Source: Nonomuraea helvata (lineage in GTDB: Bacteria > Actinomycetota > Actinomycetes > Streptosporangiales > Streptosporangiaceae). Taken from it: a stretch of 64,000 nucleotides of DNA. Both the position numbers and the translations under genes were made by a program. Where the stretch lies: the NCBI RefSeq assembly GCF_039535785.1, contig NZ_BAAAXV010000012.1, positions 434,001 through 498,000 on the forward strand, in the 5' to 3' direction. How positions within the stretch are numbered: the stretch's first letter is position 1; each line of letters begins with the position of its first letter. Below, one piece after another: positions 17,324 through 25,241 of this stretch. The notes below the pieces were generated by a model. It saw nothing but the letters and a program-made list of their open reading frames with translations. It ran no database searches and was not told the DNA's origin.

Positions 17324-17515
17324 GCGATCGTCCGCGCATGGGACGACATGGTTCCAGTGGCCGGGTCGCCGGCCACCGGCCCGCAGATCCGCGCGCGCCT
17401 GTCACCACTGCTGTTCGAGCACATCAACTGCCCCGGCTCCCACCCCTTCCACCGCCCGGACCAGCACGGACGCCTGCGCGAGGTCGCCGCCCTCGATGCT
17501 GAGCCGGGGCGGTAG
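17324..17515 (+). pseudogene. Tn3-family transposase, C-terminal remnant
   Basis: The frame ending at TAG 17513 reads ...PQIRARLSPLLFEHINCPGS and then GRLREVAALD. This matches the extreme C-terminus of actinobacterial Tn3 transposases (typically ..D..RLSPL...HIN.LGRY.F.. then LRPLRDP). Nothing of the catalytic core remains. The preceding 17164-17323 segment has no clear coding signal. Confidence 0.55.
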
Positions 17516-17519
17516 ACCC

Positions 17520-17741
17520 GGTGAGCGGCGCGCTGCGTTGTTCGGCGCATCGCAGGTCGCCTACATCTGGCGGCGGATGCTCGCCGGCCGGGGGCGGGTG
17601 CGGGCCGACGGCCTGGCGGACGAGGTCGGCCGGAGCCGCAAGCGCCTGTGGTCCCGCTTCCGGTCCCAGCTCGGCATCACGCCCAAACGCGCCGCCCGAC
17701 TGGTGCGCTTCGACCACGCGGCCCACCTTCTCGCGCCGTAG
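17520..17741 (+). pseudogene. AraC-family regulator remnant (DNA-binding domain, in-frame TAG)
   Basis: Residues RADGLADEVGRSRKRLWSRFRSQLGITPKRAARLVRFDHAAHLL are the first helix-turn-helix and linker helix of an AraC-type domain (keys: LADEVGRS, LWSRFR, GITPKR). At 17739 a TAG interrupts the frame, but family-like sequence continues in the same frame (LAIEDVAW...). The N-terminal sensor domain is missing. The gene is therefore both 5'-truncated and stopped. Confidence 0.6.
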
Positions 17742-17829
17742 CTCGCGATCGAAGACGTTGCGTGGCCTGCAGCCCGTGGTTTCGGCTGGAGTCATTCAGG
17801 TCTCGCGTGCATGCGACCGAAAGCTCCGC

Positions 17830-18894
17830 TCAGGTGAGGAGTTTCGCGAACTGCGCCATCTCGGTGGGTGGGTCGATCACCGGCTGGATGAGCAGCTCGT
17901 CGATACCGGCCTGTTCCAGGGTGGCGATGCGGGTGCGAAGGTCGTCGCGGGTGCCGACCAGGGCCAGGGTGTTCATCAGCGAGGGCAGGATCAGGTCCCG
18001 ATCCTCCGGCGCGATGCGTCCGAGGTAGTTGGGGTAGAGCTTGGTGTGCCGGTCGGGTGCGGTGGCGGTGGTGCCGCGCCGGTCGAGAAGCCGCCGCACC
18101 GCCTCGCGTTCCTCGGGGCCGAGTTGTTCGGCGAAGGCGCGCGCTTCGCCGGCGGTGTCGGCGGCGAAGGCCAGTAGCGACAGGACGATATGGCCGGTCG
18201 CGTCCCGGGCCGCATCGCCGTGGGGGTCCTCGTCCTCGTCGAGTATGTGCAGCGCGGTGACCAGATAGGAGTCCGTACGAGAGCCGGGGTCGCGGGGTGT
18301 GCCGTGAGCGGCCTGGCGGCGGGCGTCGTGCAGTGCATGCCAGGCGGTGGGGTCCAGCAGGCCGAAGGAGATCAGGCCGGTGCCGCGGCGGCCGGCGACG
18401 GCGGCGACCTTCGGTCCTAGCGCGGCCACGACGAACTCGACCGGCTCGGCCGTGTTCACGTGCGCCCCGGCGTGCAGGAACCGGACGTCGCGGACCCGGT
18501 CACCTTCCCGGAACTCGATGGTGCGTCCGGCGCACAGGTCCTGCAGTGTGGCGGTGAAGTTCTCCATCATGGCCGCCGTGGTCGGCCGCATGCCCAGCGT
18601 GCGCCGGGCGGTGTTCCCGGTGCCGACGCCGCAGATGATCCGGCCCGGCGCCAGGGCGTTGAGGCTGGCGAACCCGCTCGCGGCTGCCGGGGCAGAGCGC
18701 AGCGCCGGTGAGGTCACGCCGATGCCGAGCCTGATGCGGCTGGTGGCCTTCGCACACAGCCCCAGGGCGACGAAGGGGTCGCCGTGGACCATCGGGGTGT
18801 CGTTCACCCAGAAACTGTGCAGGCCCAACTCCTCGGCCTGCACGGCGAGATCCTCCACACCGGGGTGTGCGGTGACCACGACGCCTGCACGCAT
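17830..18894 (-). CDS. LLM-class, probably F420-dependent, oxidoreductase
   Basis: A 354-residue luciferase-like monooxygenase fold protein: AEELGLHSFWVNDTP, LGIGVTSPALRS, APGRIICGVGTGNTARRTLG and FVVAALGPKVAAVAGRRGTG are the cofactor-binding strands and loops seen in F420-dependent reductases of actinobacteria. The ATG at 18894 follows TTGGAGG at good spacing; a longer frame to 18963 lacks a ribosome site. It probably transfers hydride from F420H2 to a small-molecule substrate in the cytosol. The 18895-19068 stretch upstream shows no gene. Confidence 0.88.
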   Translation of the reverse strand: MRAGVVVTAHPGVEDLAVQAEELGLHSFWVNDTPMVHGDPFVALGLCAKATSRIRLGIGVTSPALRSAPAAASGFASLNALAPGRIICGVGTGNTARRTLGMRPTTAAMMENFTATLQDLCAGRTIEFREGDRVRDVRFLHAGAHVNTAEPVEFVVAALGPKVAAVAGRRGTGLISFGLLDPTAWHALHDARRQAAHGTPRDPGSRTDSYLVTALHILDEDEDPHGDAARDATGHIVLSLLAFAADTAGEARAFAEQLGPEEREAVRRLLDRRGTTATAPDRHTKLYPNYLGRIAPEDRDLILPSLMNTLALVGTRDDLRTRIATLEQAGIDELLIQPVIDPPTEMAQFAKLLT

Positions 18895-19068
18895 CAGAAC
18901 CTCCAAGGCGCAAAGGATCGGCTCGAACGTACTCAGCCTGACATCAGAAGGTGGATCGAGCACGTCGAAGTCGATTGCACAGTCGGCGCCGAGCGGTTGC
19001 GAGCATCGCCCGGCGGCAGGCGAAGCCGAGGACGAACAGTCGGCAGGTATCAGGCAGGACGACAGCCG

Positions 19069-19199
19069 TTAGATGTGCGTTTCGCCCCCGTCCACGACCA
19101 AGTTGGCGCCGAGGAAAAAGCTGCTCTGGTCAGAGGCGAGGAAAGCCACCACATTGGCGATCTCGTCCGGGCGTCCGATCCGGCGGACCGGATTTCTCA
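19069..19199 (-). pseudogene. Short-chain dehydrogenase, C-terminal remnant
   Basis: The minus-strand frame reads RNPVRRIGRPDEIANVVAFL then ASDQSSFFLGANLVVDGGETHI and a TAA at 19069. This is the universal SDR C-terminus (GRP.EIA..V.FLASD..SF..G..L.VDGG). The catalytic Y-x-x-x-K part and cofactor domain are gone; the break coincides with the stop of the neighbouring NmrA-like gene. Confidence 0.75.
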
Positions 19200-19202
19200 A
19201 TC

Positions 19203-20117
19203 TCAGGCGGCGTTGCGGCGGAACCAGTCGAGGGTCGCGGCGATGCCGTCGGCGTGCGGGGTGACCTTGACCGGTCCGAACGCCTGGCGGAAGGCCGAGT
19301 CGTCGGCGATGAAGGGGCGGTCACGCTGATACCAGGTCTCCCCGAGGGCGCGCACGGTCGGGTTGAGCAGCCCGATCAGGCGCTGCATTCCCCGGCCGAG
19401 CCCGGCGACCTTCAGCTCGCCTCCCACCGCGGTCCGTACGAGGCCGAGGAACTCCCGGCCGGTGACCGCTTCGGCGGCGGGCAGGTGCCACGAGCGGCCG
19501 TCGGCCTCGGCGTGCTCGCCCAGCGTGACCAGCCCGGCGGCGATGTCCGGCAGGTAGGCGACGGTGTGCGGCTGGTCGAGGTCGCCGACCCAGCGGGCGG
19601 TCTTGCCGGCCAGCGCGGCGGCGAAAACGGTCGGGCCGATGGTGGTGTTGACCCCGCCGGGGCCGTAATAGTCGGAGACCCGCCCCAGGGCCGCGCGGAT
19701 GCGCCCGGTCCGGTGGGCGTCGAGGATCAGCCGGTCCACTTCGGCGCGGGCCCGGCCCTTGGGGTTGGTGGCGGCGTGCGGCAGGTCTTCGGTCATGGGG
19801 GCGTCGACCGGGCCGTAGACGTACAGGTTGTCGGCCATGACCAGCTTCGCCCCGGCGGTCTCGACCCCGGTCAGGACCGTGCGGATGAAGCCGGGGAACT
19901 CCTTGGCCCAGCGCTCGTACTTCGGCTGTGCGCACTGATAGACCACGGCGGCGCCCTCGCAGGCGGCGACGGCACCCTCGGTGGTGGTGACGTCGGCCCT
20001 GAAGGCGGCGCCTCCTCGGCTGACGGCCCGGACCTCGTGGCCGCGCGCGGTCAGCTCGGCGACGACGGCCGCGCCGATGCCGCCGGTGGCTCCAAGGACT
20101 ACATGAAGGTCGGACAT
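19203..20117 (-). CDS. NAD(P)-binding epimerase/NmrA-type protein
   Basis: A 304-residue atypical/extended SDR with the dinucleotide loop VVLGATGGIGAAVV at the N-terminus, RADVTTTEGAVAACEGAAVVY, DNLYVYGPVDAPMTED and GRVSDYYGPGGVN. The usual catalytic Y-x-x-x-K is not obvious, as in NmrA-like or sugar-epimerase-like proteins of this class. It is divergent from the TetR regulator at 20184 across a 66-bp gap holding a GTTATATAAC palindrome, so repression by that TetR is likely. Its 3' end runs directly into the SDR remnant. Confidence 0.87.
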   Translation of the reverse strand: MSDLHVVLGATGGIGAAVVAELTARGHEVRAVSRGGAAFRADVTTTEGAVAACEGAAVVYQCAQPKYERWAKEFPGFIRTVLTGVETAGAKLVMADNLYVYGPVDAPMTEDLPHAATNPKGRARAEVDRLILDAHRTGRIRAALGRVSDYYGPGGVNTTIGPTVFAAALAGKTARWVGDLDQPHTVAYLPDIAAGLVTLGEHAEADGRSWHLPAAEAVTGREFLGLVRTAVGGELKVAGLGRGMQRLIGLLNPTVRALGETWYQRDRPFIADDSAFRQAFGPVKVTPHADGIAATLDWFRRNAA

Positions 20118-20150
20118 GTGATCACTCCTGCGAGGTCATTTCGAATCATC

Positions 20151-20160
20151 GTTATATAAC
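20151..20160. promoter_or_regulatory. TetR-type operator between divergent genes
   Basis: GTTATATAAC is a perfect 10-bp palindrome inside a wider AT-rich, partly symmetric block: ATCAT-CGTTAT at 20144-20155 faces ATAAC...GTTATGAT at 20156-20171. It lies 13-66 bp from both start codons, where a repressor would block both promoters. Confidence 0.55.
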
Positions 20161-20183
20161 AACGTTATGATACTATCCCATCC

Positions 20184-20780
20184 ATGGCAAGACCGAGAAA
20201 CCGCGACTACGACGAGCTTCGCCGCGAGCTGGTGGACGCCGGAGGCCGGCTCCTGGCCACCGAGGGCCCGGCGGCGCTGACCACCCGCCGCGTCGCACAG
20301 CGGGCGGGCGTGTCCACCATGGCCGTCTACCAGGTGTTCGGCGACAAGGGTGGTCTCGTGCGCGAGATGTTCCTGGCCGGGTTCGAGCGGCTCGCCACGG
20401 CCTTCGCCGCCGTCCCGCACACCAGCGATCCGATCGCCGACCTCCTGGCGCTCGGGCACGCCTACCGGGCCAACGCCCTGGCCAACCCGCACCTCTACGA
20501 GCTGATGTTCGGCCGTCCCATCCCCGAGTTCCAGCCCGACGCCGAAGCCGCCGCCCAGATCCAGCCGACCTTCGACACGCTCATCGCCGCCGTCGCGCGC
20601 TGCGTACGGGAAGGAGCCTTCTCTCTCGCCGAGCCCGCTGACCTCGCCGTCGGGATCAACGCGCTCGCGCACGGGCTGTGCAGCCTCGACCTGCGCGGCG
20701 CCCTCGGCGACGCCACCGAGGCCCGCCGTCACTGGGACCGTGCCTTCGACACGATGGTGCGAGGGCTGCGCGCGGGGTGA
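20184..20780 (+). CDS. TetR-family transcriptional regulator
   Basis: A 198-residue repressor. The N-terminal helix-turn-helix reads ALTTRRVAQRAGVSTMAVYQ and VFGDKGGLVREMF. The C-terminal helical domain (AFAAVPHTSDPIADLLALGHAYR..., HLYELMFGRPIPEF) is of the TetR_C_33/WHG type. ATG 20184 is the first start after the divergent operator. It probably controls itself and the NmrA-like gene. The stop overlaps a GTG that begins the integrase-like remnant. Confidence 0.9.
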   Translation: MARPRNRDYDELRRELVDAGGRLLATEGPAALTTRRVAQRAGVSTMAVYQVFGDKGGLVREMFLAGFERLATAFAAVPHTSDPIADLLALGHAYRANALANPHLYELMFGRPIPEFQPDAEAAAQIQPTFDTLIAAVARCVREGAFSLAEPADLAVGINALAHGLCSLDLRGALGDATEARRHWDRAFDTMVRGLRAG

Positions 20781-20825
20781 GGGCAGATGTCGACGACGTC
20801 TGCTTCACCGCCGTACCGCACATCC

Positions 20826-21105
20826 GGCGCGCCCGCCGCGGCGACCTGATCGCCTTCGCCGCCCACCACGGCGAGGAGATCGACGCACTGACCGCCGTGC
20901 CGGTTCGCGCGTTCCTGGCCGAGTTCGCCGAGCTGTCACCGGCCGGCCGTAAGCGCAAGCGCGCCGCGATCGTCTCCTTCGCCAAGTGGGCCGTCCGGCA
21001 CGAGTTGCTGCAGGCCAAGCCGATGGACCGGATCGACATCGCGAAGGTGCCCAAGAGCCTGCCCTGCCCCGGCCGCGCCCGCCGACGTCGTCAAAGGTGC
21101 CGGAG
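20826..21105 (+). pseudogene. Tyrosine recombinase remnant (core-binding domain)
   Basis: The frame reads DLIAFAAHHGEEIDALTAVP, AFLAEFAELSPAGRKRKRAA and SFAKWAVRHELLQAKPMDRI, then IAKVPKSLP. This is the N-terminal SAM-like arm-binding domain of an XerC/D-type integrase. Around 21060-21075 a frameshift occurs: the expected P.APADVVK continues in another frame. The catalytic R-H-R-Y domain is absent. No attachment-site repeat was identified nearby. Confidence 0.65.
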
Positions 21106-21206
21106 CGGGCATGCGTCTGTTCGTTTGCGTACAGCCCCTGCCGGCTTTCTGTGGCTGGAGAGCGCACGATCTGGTTCACGATCGCGGTTGCGAACGGACA
21201 GGCCCG

Positions 21207-22172
21207 TCAGAGCCGGCCGAGGGCCTTGGCCAGCGCGGTCGCGGCAGAGGCGATCACCTTGTCGTCATGCGTGGTGTTGTCGGAGTTACGGTTGGTGAAC
21301 ACCGAAAGGATCATCGGCGCGTTGGACCCCGGCGACCAGACGATCGCCAGGTCGTTGGCGGTGCCGTAGTTGCTCGCGCCGCCGGTGCCGGTCTTGTCGC
21401 CGACCGTCCAGTCCTTGGGGAGTCCGGCCCGGATCCGGTTGGCACCGGTGAGGCTGGCCTTCAGCCAGCCGACCAGCCGCGCCCGGTCGCGGGGATGGAG
21501 GGTCTTACCGGTGGTGAGCTTGGTGAAGGTCCGTGCGGCCGCCGCGGGGGTGGTGGTGTCGCGCTCTTCACCCGGCTTCCACTCGGTCAGGGTGGGCTCC
21601 GGTCGGTCCAGCCGACTTGTCCGATCACCGGTGGCGCGGAAGAACTCGGTCAGCCCGCGCGGTCCGCCGATCTGCTTCAGCAGCGTGTTGCCTGCGAAGC
21701 CGTCGGATTTGGTGATCCCGGCGCGGCACAGCTGCGCAGGTGTCATGCCGGTGTCGGTGTATTCGGTGGTCTCTGGGGAGTTCGTGGTCAGCCCGGTTAT
21801 CTCGGCGGGCTCCCAGCGAACCACCTTGTCCATCAGCCCGGGGTCGCTGGTGCGTGCTTTGTGCAGTACTGCCGCGCAGGCGAACACCTTGAACATGGAG
21901 TTGAGGGGAAAGCGCTCATCGGCTCGGTAGCCGACCGTTTTACCAGTTCCCAGGTCGATGCCGACTGCGCCGATACGCCCCTGGTAGGACTTCTCGAGTT
22001 CCTGCAGCGTCTTGTCCAGGTCGGAGTCGGAGGGGGCGGTGGTGCCAGTCCGGGAGTCGACGCTGGAGGTGCTCCTCTCGCCGGTGGTGGCATCCGCGGC
22101 AGTGGCGGGGCCGCTCAGCAGCATAGAAGTGGTCAATGTCGCGATCCCAAGACGCAGGAGGGGTTGTGTCAT
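21207..22172 (-). CDS. Class A beta-lactamase, BlaC-like with SDG motif
   Basis: A 321-residue serine beta-lactamase exported through a Sec signal (MTQPLLRLGIATLTTSMLLS, then GPATAADA). It hydrolyses beta-lactams outside the membrane. The nucleophile motif is NSMFKV (S-x-x-K), the omega-loop glutamate is in EPTLTEW and the third motif is VGDKTGTG. The second motif reads SDG where most class A enzymes have SDN, and the omega-loop N170 position is Thr (EPTLT rather than ExxLN). As I recall, the same two deviations occur in Mycobacterium tuberculosis BlaC. The start chosen is 22172; upstream in-frame codons to 22226 do not fit a signal peptide. Confidence 0.92.
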   Translation of the reverse strand: MTQPLLRLGIATLTTSMLLSGPATAADATTGERSTSSVDSRTGTTAPSDSDLDKTLQELEKSYQGRIGAVGIDLGTGKTVGYRADERFPLNSMFKVFACAAVLHKARTSDPGLMDKVVRWEPAEITGLTTNSPETTEYTDTGMTPAQLCRAGITKSDGFAGNTLLKQIGGPRGLTEFFRATGDRTSRLDRPEPTLTEWKPGEERDTTTPAAAARTFTKLTTGKTLHPRDRARLVGWLKASLTGANRIRAGLPKDWTVGDKTGTGGASNYGTANDLAIVWSPGSNAPMILSVFTNRNSDNTTHDDKVIASAATALAKALGRL

Positions 22173-22210
22173 GGCGGAGAGCAGATCAGAAACCGGCCAG
22201 GGGTGTCCAA

Positions 22211-22244
22211 TATTGATATTGATCATTCAGCCATATCGATATGG
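22211..22244. promoter_or_regulatory. AT-rich palindromic region upstream of the beta-lactamase
   Basis: CCATATCGATATGG (22231-22244) is a perfect 14-bp palindrome. Just beside it lies a run of ATATTGATATTGATC-like steps (22211-22224). It lies 40-70 bp before the beta-lactamase start, in a sharply AT-rich patch of otherwise GC-rich DNA. It is likely to contain the promoter and possibly an operator. Confidence 0.45.
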
Positions 22245-22870
22245 ATATCAGCGGGCGCCTCAAGGGCAGATGGCGCCGGTGAGTGTGTGCAGAGTGGCCT
22301 CGGCATCGCCCGCTCCACGCTGTATCGAGCGCTGGAGTACGACTCCGCGCTCGCTGCGGCGACCGGCCCGGTCGAGGCGAGCGTCGACCGGGCCACGCAC
22401 CCCTCTCTCCCGCCCCGGTGGCGGCCGCCGATCTCCGCACGGCGGGGGTGGCGGTTCTCGTGCCGCGCCTCCAGTCAGATCTGGTTGTGGTGAGGGTGCC
22501 GGTCAGATCAGGGCACCGTGAAAGGGTGCTTGGCGAGCAGGGCTTCGAAGAAGTCGTGGAGCATCGCGGTGGCCGAGGCTTCGTTCCTGGCCAACTCGTG
22601 GCCGCCGAAGCTCGCCCGTGTCGCGGTCGTCCGGGCAACCCACCTGCATGGCTCATTACCTGCGTAAACCCTTTCGGCGAGACGCATTCGAACGGAAAGT
22701 CACGGCAAGCCGCTCAAGTCTGTTCTGCTAACGGGACTTTTCGTTCGGATGCTCGTCATGCCCCGTGGTGTTCACCCGTTGCCCTCGTACGGAAATGGAT
22801 CCCCTGACGAGAGGGCGTCTTCAAGCGCGAGCGCAAGATCGCGATGCGACTGAGCTACGATCGGTCGATC
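22245..22870. other. Stretch of coding debris without an intact gene
   Basis: On the + strand, 22290-22350 gives LGIARSTLYRALEYD, resembling the C-terminal helix-turn-helix of Tn3-type resolvases. On the minus strand, a frame ending at TGA 22508 reads GHELARNEASATAMLHDFF then EALLAKHPFTVP, the tail of an unidentified protein. The remainder, including the less GC-rich 22660-22800, shows nothing I can support. Confidence 0.35.
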
Positions 22871-23266
22871 ATGGCCGATCTGCTCGGAATCAACCATCTG
22901 ACCCTGTCCACGACCAGATTCGACCGGCTCGTGGCGTTCTACACGGATTTGCTCGGAGCAACGCTCGCGTTCGAGCGCGCTGCAACTTCTACTGCCCCTC
23001 GGATCGCAGTCCTCGATGTCGGCGGGGCCGACCATCTAATGATCGTCGAAACCGCTACTGTCCCCTCCCTCGGTCTTGATCCTCTGAACCGGGCGGGTTG
23101 GGGCCTGCGCGTGGGCACATATGAACAACTGTGTGAGCTTCGCGAACGGATTCTGGATGCTGGGCGGTCAGTCGGACAGATCGAGACATTGCCCACGCAA
23201 TGTACGATGACGGCTCGCGATCCCGATGGACGCCCCGTAGATATCCGGGCACATCGCCCTCGATGA
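22871..23266 (+). CDS. VOC family protein (glyoxalase-like)
   Basis: A 131-residue vicinal-oxygen-chelate protein: GINHLTLSTTRFDRLVAFYT at the start supplies the first metal-ligand histidine, then IAVLDVGGADHLMIVET, and DPDGRPVDIRAH at the end. The single-domain length means it works as a dimer. I start it at ATG 22871, since the preceding nine in-frame codons (from 22844) do not belong to the fold. The substrate is unknown. It stands alone between remnants. Confidence 0.8.
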   Translation: MADLLGINHLTLSTTRFDRLVAFYTDLLGATLAFERAATSTAPRIAVLDVGGADHLMIVETATVPSLGLDPLNRAGWGLRVGTYEQLCELRERILDAGRSVGQIETLPTQCTMTARDPDGRPVDIRAHRPR

Positions 23267-23373
23267 TGTTCCCTGCGAACAAGGTCTTTCCGGCGGTGTT
23301 GCCCACCCAGCCGCCCCGTTCACGATCTTGCACTCGGGATCGATGACACCTTCCTACTGTCCCGAGCAGTGCG

Positions 23374-23747
23374 TCAGGTGCTGATCGTGGCAGCGGGCTC
23401 GACGTGGTAGTTGCGGGCATAGCCGTTCTCGGTACCGACGAGGATGTCGACGACCTCGAAGTACCGGTCCCAGAACGGGGTTTCGCGCAGTGCGTCGATG
23501 AGGAGCTGGTAGGCGTGGTGATCGGCCGCTTCCCAGACCCAGACGTCGGTGACGCGTGCGGAGTAGAACTCCGTGTCGTAGAAGCGTGACCGGACGCCGC
23601 TGGTCCTGGCCTCGATCGTGCGATCGTGGGGACGACCTGGGTGGTGAAGGCGTCGATCCGCTCCGCGACGGTCAGTGCGAGCCACTCGGGCGTGGTCTTC
23701 ACGAGCATGAACGCGGTGACCAGCGGTTCGGTCTCCTCAACGGGCAT
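23374..23747 (-). pseudogene. Darcynin-like protein with a frameshift
   Basis: Two frames together give one small protein. The first runs from ATG 23747 (GGGAG upstream): VTAFMLVKTTPEWLALTVAE, AFTTQVVPTIAR. The second holds GVRSRFYDTEFYSARVTDVW, HHAYQLLIDALRETPFWDRY and FEVVDILVGTENGYARNYHV. These blocks are typical of the darcynin family (about 110 residues, function unknown). The frame changes between about 23600 and 23650, so the gene is broken unless the read is wrong there. Confidence 0.65.
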
Positions 23748-23820
23748 GATGGTGTCTCCCAAGTGGTGGGTGGTCTTGACGCCGTGGGCGCCATGTGCGA
23801 CGGCAAAAGGGCTGGTGGCT

Positions 23821-24100
23821 TCAGGACAGGACGGCGGGCTTGAGAGTCTGGGCGCACCAGTGCTCGAAGGTGGTGGGGCCGGTGGTGTCCGGGGTGCGGG
23901 CGACGCCGGCATCGAGGCCCTCGTCCTTGGCCCGCTTCATGTCGACGACGCCCTGGACGAACGCCTCGTCGAGGCCGTAGGCGACGAGGTCGGCGCGCAG
24001 CTCGTCGAGCGACTGGCGTTCATAGCGGACGGGGCGGCCGAGCTCCCCCGGTCCAAGGTCCGAGGCCGAGGCGTCGGTGTTGCGCGCGGCCCAGGTCAGC
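23821..24100 (-). pseudogene. NmrA-type oxidoreductase, C-terminal remnant
   Basis: The minus frame ending at TGA 23821 reads LGRPVRYERQSLDELRADLV, AFVQGVVDMKRAKDEGLD, then ARTPDTTGPTTFEHWC and LKPAVLS. This is the C-terminal substrate domain of NmrA-like SDR proteins. The Rossmann domain is missing, and the sequence just upstream (SRSLTWAARNTDAS) is degraded. Confidence 0.6.
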
Positions 24101-24482
24101 GACCGCGAAGTCCTGCGCGATGACAAGTCCGTCCTCGAACCCGGCGCCGTCTTCCACGGCAGCCGTTTCCGGCGGCTGGAGGCGACCGGATGGCTCGCCG
24201 ATGGAGATGGCCCATCGCAGGAGAAGCCGCGATGACGCTGCCCGGCTCGCGGACAGACAGGCGGGAGTCGACTCGGCAACGTTTCGGTGCGCCAGGAGAG
24301 TGAGGCGGACGCCGTCCACCGCTACCTCCACCCGTGCCGGCTGCCGACCGCAACCCCGACAGCCGGTGCGACGCCCTCACAGGGACCGGTTGCGACCGCA
24401 ACTTCGTCGACATCGCATGCACGCGCCGAGCTGGAGGCGGCCTACGGTGACCTGTCCGATCCTGGACCGAATCCAGTGAACC
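24101..24482. other. Gap without a recognisable gene
   Basis: A + strand frame at about 24095-24235 (DREVLRDDKSVLEPGAVFHG, RRLEATGWLADGD) looks protein-like but has no family I can name and no start. The rest of the segment up to the ABC permease stop shows no coding pattern. Confidence 0.3.
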
Positions 24483-25241
24483 TCACCGGTTGTAGAGCCT
24501 GCGTGCCCACAGGTAACTGACCAGGGCGATGCCCGCGCTCCACATAGCCGCCTCCAGGAAGCTGGACCCGGCCGGACGCCCGGCCAGCAGCGCGCGCAGC
24601 GTCTCGATGACAGGGGTGGCCGGCTGGTGCTCGGCGAACCAGCGCAAACCGGTCGGCATCGACTCCGTCGGGACGAAGCCGCTGCCGAGGAACGGCAGCA
24701 GCATCAGCGGCATCGGCAGGTTGCTGGCCGTGGCCACGTTCTTGGTGACCAGGGCGAGCGCGACCGACAGCCAGGTGATCGCGAAGGTGAACATGGCCAG
24801 CACACCGACAACGCCGAGCCAGTCCGGCACCGAGGCGGACGGGCGGAACCCGATCAGCAACGCCACCGCGCTCACCATGGCAATCGCGAGGAACGTCTGC
24901 ACCATCGCCCCGAGCACGTGCCCGGTGAGCACCGAGACGCGGGCGATGGCCATGGTCTTGAACCTGGCGATGATGCCCTCGGTCATGTCGGTCGCCACCG
25001 AGATCGCGGTCCCCTGCCCGGCGCCGACGATCGTCGTGATCATGATGCCGGGGATGAGGTAACCGACGTAGGCGGCGCGGTCGGCGCCGATGCCCGCGCC
25101 CATGGTGCCGCCGAAGACGTAGACGAACAGCAGCAGGAACACCACGGGCACGGACGCGAACGTGAGGATCAGCGTGGGGTAACGCCAGATGTGTTTGACC
25201 TGGCGCCGCAGCATCGTCGCCGAGTCGGTGACCGCTCTCAT
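24483..25241 (-). CDS. ABC-2 type exporter permease (DrrB-like)
   Basis: A 252-residue six-helix permease: YPTLILTFASVPVVFLLLFV, YVGYLIPGIMITTIVGAGQG, AMVQTFLAIAMVSAVALLIG and LPMPLMLLPFLGSGFVPTES are characteristic of daunorubicin-resistance DrrB-type transmembrane subunits, including the conserved G-S/N-x-FVP element. ATG 25241 overlaps the ATPase gene stop (ATGA). Together with that ATPase it would pump a hydrophobic compound out of the cell. It is the last gene of the P450-ABC operon. Confidence 0.9.
   Translation of the reverse strand: MRAVTDSATMLRRQVKHIWRYPTLILTFASVPVVFLLLFVYVFGGTMGAGIGADRAAYVGYLIPGIMITTIVGAGQGTAISVATDMTEGIIARFKTMAIARVSVLTGHVLGAMVQTFLAIAMVSAVALLIGFRPSASVPDWLGVVGVLAMFTFAITWLSVALALVTKNVATASNLPMPLMLLPFLGSGFVPTESMPTGLRWFAEHQPATPVIETLRALLAGRPAGSSFLEAAMWSAGIALVSYLWARRLYNR

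Noticed and set aside
17164..17550. Long minus-strand reading frame opposite the Tn3/AraC remnants
   Set aside because: Its composition is that of an antisense shadow, and the + strand carries recognisable Tn3 and AraC pieces in the same place.
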